A DNA stretch of 64,000 nucleotides from Lysobacter enzymogenes (GTDB lineage: Bacteria > Pseudomonadota > Gammaproteobacteria > Xanthomonadales > Xanthomonadaceae), in assembly GCF_900106525.1 (NCBI RefSeq), contig NZ_FNOG01000003.1, forward strand, positions 661,026 through 725,025, written 5' to 3'. A program made the translations under genes and the position numbers. This document shows positions 59,087-64,000 of this stretch, piece by piece; positions within the stretch are counted from its first letter, which is position 1; each line of letters starts with the position of its first letter. The notes beneath the pieces are model-generated. The model was not told the origin of the DNA. It saw only the letters and a list, made by a program, of their open reading frames with translations, and ran no database searches.

Positions 59087-59170
59087 GAGATAGCGGATAG
59101 GAGTTGGGAGATAGCGAAAAGCTAAGCTCCAGACTCTTGCTATCTCCTAACTTCTATTCGCCATCTCCTA
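59084..59170 (+). repeat. Long hairpin filling the rimM-trmD gap
   Basis: Arms 59084-59115 and 59139-59170 are 32 bases each and pair at 28 positions; three of the four exceptions are G-T, which become G-U pairs in RNA. The 23-base loop includes an AAGCTAAGCT stretch. Arm texture (GGAGATAGC, GGATAGGAGTTG) is much poorer in GC than its surroundings. The arm begins at the rimM stop codon and ends five bases before the trmD ATG, leaving no separate Shine-Dalgarno for trmD. Confidence 0.9.
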
Positions 59171-59175
59171 GCCCC

Positions 59176-60021
59176 ATGCGCATCGACGTCATCAGCCTGT
59201 TCCCCGAGTTCGTCGCGCAATGCGCGGCGTTCGGCGTGGTCGGCCGCGCCGGCGAGCGCGGGCTGCTGACGATGCACGGCTGGAATCCGCGCGATTACGC
59301 CGAAGGCAATTACCGCCGCGTCGACGAGCGTCCGTTCGGCGGCGGTCCGGGCATGGTGATGCTGATCGATCCGCTGCGCGCCGCCATCGCCGCGGCGCGC
59401 GCGGCCGATCCCGCGCCGGCGCGGCTGATCTATCTGAGCCCGCAAGGCGCGCGCCTGGATCAGGCCAAGGTACGCGAGCTGGCCGGCCACGAGCGGCTGA
59501 TCCTGCTGTGCGGCCGTTACGAAGGCGTCGACGAACGGCTGATCCGCGCCGAGGTCGACGAGGAACTGTCGATCGGCGACTACGTGCTGTCCGGCGGCGA
59601 ACTGGCCGCGGCGGTGGTGGTCGACGCGGTCGCGCGCCTGCAGGACGGCGCGCTCGGCGACGCCGAGTCGGCGGTGCAGGACAGTTTCGAGGACGGGCTG
59701 CTGGACTGCCCGCACTACACCCGCCCGGTCGAGCACGAGCTGGGCTCGGTGCCGCAGGTGCTGATGTCGGGCAACCACGCCCGCATCGCCCAGTGGCGCC
59801 GCCAGCAGTCGCTGGGCCGGACCTGGCAGCGCCGCCCGGACTTGCTGAACGAGGCCGCCCTGTCCAAGGCCGACCGCAAGCTGCTGGAGGCCTATCGGGC
59901 CGAACTGGCGGCGCAGACGGCCCGGGAAACCGATTCCAGCCCCGTTTCGGCCGGCCCTGCGGGCCCCGATCCGGAGCCGGCCGGCCAGGCCCTAGCCACG
60001 GCCAAAAAAATCCCGTTATAA
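59176..60021 (+). CDS. trmD: tRNA (guanine37-N1)-methyltransferase
   Basis: A 281-residue SPOUT methyltransferase forming m1G37, which prevents frameshifting. Knot residues are visible: [14 protein letters not shown] and [20 protein letters not shown]; tRNA-binding [19 protein letters not shown] lies in the C-terminal domain. A ~30-residue Pro/Ala tail ([16 protein letters not shown]) extends beyond the usual end. The start [13 protein letters not shown] fits the family. No Shine-Dalgarno precedes it; translation may depend on coupling to rimM through the hairpin. TATAAT at 60017-60022 overlaps the stop and could be a weak promoter for rplS. Confidence 0.97.
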   Translation: MRIDVISLFPEFVAQCAAFGVVGRAGERGLLTMHGWNPRDYAEGNYRRVDERPFGGGPGMVMLIDPLRAAIAAARAADPAPARLIYLSPQGARLDQAKVRELAGHERLILLCGRYEGVDERLIRAEVDEELSIGDYVLSGGELAAAVVVDAVARLQDGALGDAESAVQDSFEDGLLDCPHYTRPVEHELGSVPQVLMSGNHARIAQWRRQQSLGRTWQRRPDLLNEAALSKADRKLLEAYRAELAAQTARETDSSPVSAGPAGPDPEPAGQALATAKKIPL

Positions 60022-60111
60022 TTAGTCGCTTAGCTGTACCCATAGCTGTATCCATGCCATGACGCGGGTCCACGTGCACTCGCGCAACAACTAATCCAAC
60101 AGGCCATAGCC

Positions 60112-60513
60112 ATGAACAAGCCGTCCATCCATACGCTGGTCCAGAATTTCGAAGCCGAACAGGTACAGCGCAAGCTGCCCGAGTTCAGCCCGGGCGACAC
60201 CATCGTCGTCAACGTCAAGGTCAAGGAAGGCAACCGCGAGCGCGTCCAGGCCTATGAAGGCGTGGTCATCGGCAAGAAGAACGCCGGCCTCAACTCGTCC
60301 TTCACCGTGCGCAAGATCTCGCACGGCTACGGCGTCGAGCGCGTGTTCCAGACCCACAGCTCGGTGATCGACTCGGTCGAAGTCAAGCGCCGCGGCAAGG
60401 TCCGCGCCGGCAAGCTGTACTACCTGCGTGGCCTGGAAGGCAAGAAGGCCCGCATCAAGGAAGACCTGGCCGCCTACGCGCGCGCCAAGAACGCGCCGGC
60501 CGCCGCCGAGTAA
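60112..60513 (+). CDS. rplS: 50S ribosomal protein L19
   Basis: A 133-residue L19 at the 30S-50S interface. Diagnostic segments are [40 protein letters not shown] and [18 protein letters not shown], with a C-terminal Lys/Ala tail. It is last in the rpsP-rimM-trmD-rplS unit, 90 bases after trmD, with a direct repeat of TAGCTGTA in the gap. A strong terminator follows. Confidence 0.98.
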   Translation: MNKPSIHTLVQNFEAEQVQRKLPEFSPGDTIVVNVKVKEGNRERVQAYEGVVIGKKNAGLNSSFTVRKISHGYGVERVFQTHSSVIDSVEVKRRGKVRAGKLYYLRGLEGKKARIKEDLAAYARAKNAPAAAE

Positions 60514-60537
60514 TCGGCCCGCCCGAGCAGCGTCGCG

Positions 60538-60568
60538 AACGGCCGCCGAAAGGCGGCCGTTTGTTTTT
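60538..60568 (+). terminator. Rho-independent terminator of rplS
   Basis: Stem AACGGCCGCC / GGCGGCCGTT with a GAAA loop, then TGTTTTT, 24 bases after the stop. Confidence 0.92.
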
Positions 60569-61035
60569 GCGCGCCGCGATACGAACGGCCGGCAGTTGAC
60601 GATGGTCGGTGCCGGCGTTCGCGTCTCGCGCATCTGCGCTCGTCGCGTTTTGCGGTTGCGCGCCGTAACTACTGCGACGCCGACGTTTCTCCGTGGACTG
60701 AAGTTGCGCCCGAAGTTTCGAGCGTCGAATACCGCGCCTCGAACGTTTCGAACGGCGCGGCCGCAGCGGGAACTGCGCGCATGACGAGCGCAGCAGCCGG
60801 AAGTTTTCGCGCGGCGAGCGCCGCACTTGCGCGCCTCCCGCGACGTCGGCCCACGCTCGCTCCTCACTCCTGCGTATTCCTGCGCACTCGTTTCCACCGT
60901 GGCCGCGAACGCCCCGCGCCCTGCCCTGGCCGCCGCCGCCCGCTGTGCGCTCGGCGCGAATCGCGCTAGATTCGCCACGCGGCCCTGCCCGCCGCATTCC
61001 CCGAACATCGCGCCGCCCCCGCGGCGGGAGCGTCC
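60569..61035. other. Gene-free region after the rplS operon
   Basis: About 470 bases with no supported gene. The texture (GCCGGAAGTTTTCGCGCGG and similar words, lower GC) resembles the 12.1-13.2 kb and 26.3-26.6 kb stretches. It should include the promoter of the next gene. Confidence 0.45.
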
Positions 61036-61401
61036 ATGAATCCTGGCCTGTCCGAAGGCGACATCTGCACCTATCCGCGCAGCGACGGCACCTGGGGCTT
61101 TTTCTGGGTGCAGCGCATCGACGCGTTGCCGGACGGGCGCGACGCGTTCTCGCTGCGCAAGTTCGACACCCACACCGCCGACGAGGTCCGCCGCGAGGAC
61201 GAGGCCGATGTGGCCGAACTCAAGACCATCCGCCTGCTCGGCCATTTCCCCATCGTCGGCACGCGCGTGGCCGAGGCGCATCCGCGCGTGATCGGGCGCC
61301 TGCCGGTGCGCGAGGAAGACCTGGAGGGCTACCGGATCTGGCGCGAAGCCTTCGACCAGGGCGAAGCCGGGGTGTTCACCCTGGCGCTGGAAGAAATCTG
61401 A
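61036..61401 (+). CDS. Small cytoplasmic hypothetical protein
   Basis: 121 residues, acidic, without signal peptide or membrane segment. The N-terminus LSEGDICTYPRSDGTWGFFW suggests a beta-rich domain of the kind seen in some immunity-type proteins, but the similarity is weak. The C-terminus is DLEGYRIWREAFDQGEAGVF. GGGAG precedes the ATG. No toxin-like gene is adjacent. Function unknown. Confidence 0.6.
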   Translation: MNPGLSEGDICTYPRSDGTWGFFWVQRIDALPDGRDAFSLRKFDTHTADEVRREDEADVAELKTIRLLGHFPIVGTRVAEAHPRVIGRLPVREEDLEGYRIWREAFDQGEAGVFTLALEEI

Positions 61402-61492
61402 TCGCTGCGACGGGAGCACGCCCAGGCCCAGCGCTGGCTTGCGGATCGAGACGACGAAGCCAACGCATGACGCTTGCGCTTGCGCTTGGGCG

Positions 61493-61565
61493 AGGGCCTT
61501 CAGGCCCGATGCTTTCCGTTGCGATGACCGCGCTCCGACACAAGAGCATCGGGCCTGAAGGCCCT
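61493..61565. repeat. REP-like inverted repeat, family 2
   Basis: Arms 61493-61513 and 61545-61565 are exact 21-base reverse complements (core GGGCCTTCAGGCCCGATGCT), 31 bases apart. It lies 13 bases beyond the MATE exporter stop, between converging genes, where it may end transcription. Confidence 0.88.
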
Positions 61566-61578
61566 GCCACCGCAGCGC

Positions 61579-63093
61579 TCAACTGCGCTCGCGCGAGACC
61601 GCCACGGTACCGTCGTCGGGACTGGCATCGGCCACCGGCGCCGGCGTCTGCGCCGGCACTTCGGCCGGCGTGGCGATGGTCTGGGTCGCCACCGGCGCGG
61701 CCACGCGCTCGGGCGGCGCCATCATCCTGGCTTTGCGCCAGCCGCCCCAGCGGTAGTACGCCATCGACATCAGCATCGAGCACAGCGCGCTGACCGGGAA
61801 GCTCCACCACAGCGCGTCCAGGCCCAGCACCGGCTGCAGGAAGGTCGCGAACGGCACGCGGATGCCCCACAGCGCTGAGCCCAGGATCAGCAGCGGCGGA
61901 ATCACTGCGCCGGTGGCGCGGACCACGCCGGAGATCACGAAGGTCACGCCGAAGAACAGGAACGAGAACACCGCGATGTGGTTGAGGTGCCGGGCGATCT
62001 CGAACGAAGCGCTGCCGGTGGGCAGGAACAGCGCCAGGGTGTAGCGGTCGAACAGAATCAGCGGCGCGATCAGCGCGCCGGTCATGAGGAAATTGAACAA
62101 GGTGCCGGTGCGCGCGGCCGCGTCGACCCGGTCCCAGCGCCCGGCGCCGACGCTCTGCGCGGCGATCGAGGAGCACGCCGCGCCGATCGCCATCGCCGGC
62201 ATCTGCACGTAGGTCCACAACTGCAGCGCCGCGCCGTAGCCGGCGGCGATTCCCGTGCCGTGGGCGTTGACCAGGCGGATCATCGCGATCATCGCCAGCG
62301 AGATCAGCACCATCTGCAGGCCCATCGGCACGCCCTTGACGACCAGCGCGCGCAGCACGGTCGGGTCGATCTTGAGCAGGTGCGCATCGCCGCGGCCCAG
62401 CCACAGCACGTGGCGCTTGCGCCGCAGGTGGATCAGCAGCGCGGCCAGGCTGGCGCCCTGGGCGATGAAGGTCGACAACGCCGAGCCGGCGATGCCCATC
62501 GCCGGCACCGGGCCCCAGCCGAAGATCAGCAGCGGGTTGAGCACGATGTCGAGCGCCACCGACATCAGCAGGAAGCGGAACGGCGTGCGCGAGTCGCCCA
62601 GGCCGCGCAACGCCGAGGACAGGAAGGCGAAGGCGTAGATGAAGGGGATCGACAGAAAGATCACCCGCAGGTACTGCTCGGCCAGCGGCTGCGCCGCCGC
62701 GGGCGTGCCCATGCCGCGCAGGATCGCGTCGGCGAAGAACCAGCCGATCGCCGCGATCAGCACCGACAGGCCGATGAAGAAACTGGCGCTGGTGCCCATG
62801 ACCTGGCGCGCGCGGGCGATGTCGCGCGCGCCGGTGGCCTGGCCGATCAGGATGGTCGCGGCCATGCCGATGCCGAACATCGAGCCGATCAGGAAGAACA
62901 TGATGTTGTTGGCGTTGGCCGTCGCGGTCAGCGCGGCCTCGCCGAGGTAGCGGCCGACCCAGATCGAGTTGATCGAGCCGTTGAGCGATTGCGCGGCGTT
63001 GCCGGCCATGATCGGCAGGGCGAAGGAGACCATGGTGCGGCCGATCGGGCCTTCGGTCAGCAGGTGGCTGCCGCGGGGAGCGCTGGGGGCCAT
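61579..63093 (-). CDS. MATE-family multidrug exporter
   Basis: A 504-residue, 12-helix exporter of the MatE family. The two MatE halves begin LLTEGPIGRTMVSFALPIMA and, in the second half, VKGVPMGLQMVLISLAMIAM. Typical segments are NSIWVGRYLGEAALTATANA and FLSSALRGLGDSRTPFRFLL. It likely exports drugs or organic cations with Na+ or H+. The C-terminal ~50 residues (from PPERVAAPVATQTIA) are an Ala/Pro/Thr cytoplasmic tail beyond the usual end. The start at 63093 removes an Arg-rich upstream reading. Confidence 0.92.
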   Translation of the reverse strand: MAPSAPRGSHLLTEGPIGRTMVSFALPIMAGNAAQSLNGSINSIWVGRYLGEAALTATANANNIMFFLIGSMFGIGMAATILIGQATGARDIARARQVMGTSASFFIGLSVLIAAIGWFFADAILRGMGTPAAAQPLAEQYLRVIFLSIPFIYAFAFLSSALRGLGDSRTPFRFLLMSVALDIVLNPLLIFGWGPVPAMGIAGSALSTFIAQGASLAALLIHLRRKRHVLWLGRGDAHLLKIDPTVLRALVVKGVPMGLQMVLISLAMIAMIRLVNAHGTGIAAGYGAALQLWTYVQMPAMAIGAACSSIAAQSVGAGRWDRVDAAARTGTLFNFLMTGALIAPLILFDRYTLALFLPTGSASFEIARHLNHIAVFSFLFFGVTFVISGVVRATGAVIPPLLILGSALWGIRVPFATFLQPVLGLDALWWSFPVSALCSMLMSMAYYRWGGWRKARMMAPPERVAAPVATQTIATPAEVPAQTPAPVADASPDDGTVAVSRERS

Positions 63094-63328
63094 GTCGGTT
63101 CCGGGCGGGGCGGGCGAGGCGGCAGTATGCCGCGCGTGGCGGGCAGGAGCGGCGCGGGGCGAGCGAGTGCGCAGTATGCCGCGCGCCGGGGGGGCGCGGC
63201 GTCGGCGATTGCGCGGGGTGTGGCGTAATCGGTCGAAATCTGCACGCGCCGCGGCGGCCGTGCGGCGGCGACGGACGGCCTGGCGGCGTCGCATCGGCGG
63301 CGCGCGCGCGGTGGTATCTTTCGCGCCG

Positions 63329-63751
63329 ATGAGCAAGCAAGACGAAACGACGAATGCGCCGGCGCAGGCGACGGTGCGGTTGGACCTGTGGCTGTGGGCG
63401 GCGCGCTTCTACAAGACCCGCAGCCTGGCGCGGCAGGCGGTGGAGACCGGCAAGGTCGAAGTCGGCGGCCAGCGCGCCAAGGCTTCGCGCGCGGTGCGCG
63501 TGGGCGATGCGCTGAAGGTCGCGCGCGGCGAAGAAATTTTCGAGATCGCGGTGACCGGGCTCAGCGACACCCGCGGCCCGGCCAGCGCGGCGCAAACGCT
63601 GTACGCCGAAACCGAGGCCTCGCGCGTCGCGCGCGAACACGCGCGCGCCCTGCGCGCGGCCGAGCGCAACGGCTACCGCGCGCCGGAGACCAAGCCGGAC
63701 AAGCGCGCGCGACGTTTGATCAAGGCGTTGGGGGATATCGACGCACTGTGA
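63329..63751 (+). CDS. hslR: RNA-binding S4-domain heat shock protein 15
   Basis: A 140-residue Hsp15. The S4 domain is RLDLWLWAARFYKTRSLARQ, then VGGQRAKASRAVRVGDALKV; the C-terminus is a basic tail (KPDKRARRLIKALGD). Hsp15 recovers stalled 50S subunits carrying nascent chains after heat shock. Length matches the family. TATCTT lies 10 bases before the start and may be part of its promoter. It is divergent from the MATE gene. Confidence 0.94.
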   Translation: MSKQDETTNAPAQATVRLDLWLWAARFYKTRSLARQAVETGKVEVGGQRAKASRAVRVGDALKVARGEEIFEIAVTGLSDTRGPASAAQTLYAETEASRVAREHARALRAAERNGYRAPETKPDKRARRLIKALGDIDAL

Positions 63752-63826
63752 GGCGGGTGGGGCGCTGGCTGAAGGCGGTGTGCTGGCCTTGAGTGCGGCG
63801 TCTGTTCTGTTGCGTCCCTTCCAAAT

Positions 63827-64000
63827 CGTCGTTCCCGCGAAGGCAGGGAACCAGAGACTTCAGAGTCATGCTTCGGTGAAGCCCTGGATACCCGCGTTCG
63901 CGGGCATGACGGTAGGTGGGGTTCGCGGTGTCTCTTCCCGTGGGAATGGCGGCAGGCGGATTCACCGCGCCACTCCAAGCCGTCATCCCCGCGAAGGCGG
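63827..64000. repeat. Family 3 repeats at the right edge
   Basis: A 28-base unit at 63827-63854 (CGTCGTTCCCGCGAAGGCAG and onward), an inverted unit at 63884-63911, and the start of a third at 63981-64000 cut by the window edge. They match the pair at 9768-9904. No gene is seen after hslR. Confidence 0.82.

Noticed and set aside
60017..60022. TATAAT at the trmD stop as a strong rplS promoter
   Set aside because: There is no acceptable -35 element at the right distance, so it is only mentioned as a weak possibility.

Overview
The window is a GC-rich chromosomal segment from a gammaproteobacterium of the Xanthomonadaceae, most likely Lysobacter or a close relative. This assignment rests on gene content and style (secreted subtilase, giant secreted beta-rich proteins, propeller repeat proteins, tripartite efflux, dispersed hairpin repeats) and on conserved housekeeping blocks; no database comparison was made. 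I see no insertion sequence, prophage, CRISPR array or rRNA operon.

Layout. 0-9.6 kb: a phosphate-binding/OmpA fusion cut by the window edge, a translationally coupled enoyl-CoA hydratase and DUF4139 lipoprotein, a PCu(A)C copper chaperone, and uvrA overlapping an extended thioesterase, followed by an OmpA lipoprotein. 10-12 kb: a secreted S8 protease, then about 1.2 kb without a gene. 13.2-23.5 kb: core genes rplU-rpmA-obgE, rpsT, murJ and ribF-ileS-lspA-ispH. 23.6-40.4 kb: an envelope and secretion region with an autotransporter, a delta-60 repeat protein, a GH16-like lipoprotein behind a LacI-type operator, tRNA-Thr(CGU), and two tandem paralogous secreted proteins of about 1,470-1,490 residues. 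40.7-43.8 kb: radA and an SBBP-type propeller protein.

43.8-47.7 kb is the most unusual part. Four small secreted peptides (66-77 residues) share the signature C-x2-C-x3-C-x6-C-x(7-9)-C-x6-C-x3-C-x-C and a near-identical signal peptide. They flank a hypX/hoxX-type gene with no hydrogenase gene nearby, and lie next to a membrane-anchored glutaredoxin predicted to face the periplasm. I recognise no named system with this composition.

47.9-53.1 kb: a MarR-regulated tripartite efflux operon (marR, outer-membrane factor, emrA, emrB) with a symmetric operator candidate. 53.4-55 kb: a CPBP membrane protein and a CcsA/YpjD-like protein divergent from ffh. 55-60.6 kb: the ffh ... rpsP-rimM-trmD-rplS block, interrupted by a secreted protein built of two internal repeats and carrying a 32-bp-armed hairpin that fills the rimM-trmD gap. 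61-64 kb: a small orphan protein, a MATE exporter and hslR.

Three families of short inverted repeats are scattered between genes, one of them as a perfect 45-bp-armed palindrome at 4303-4405.
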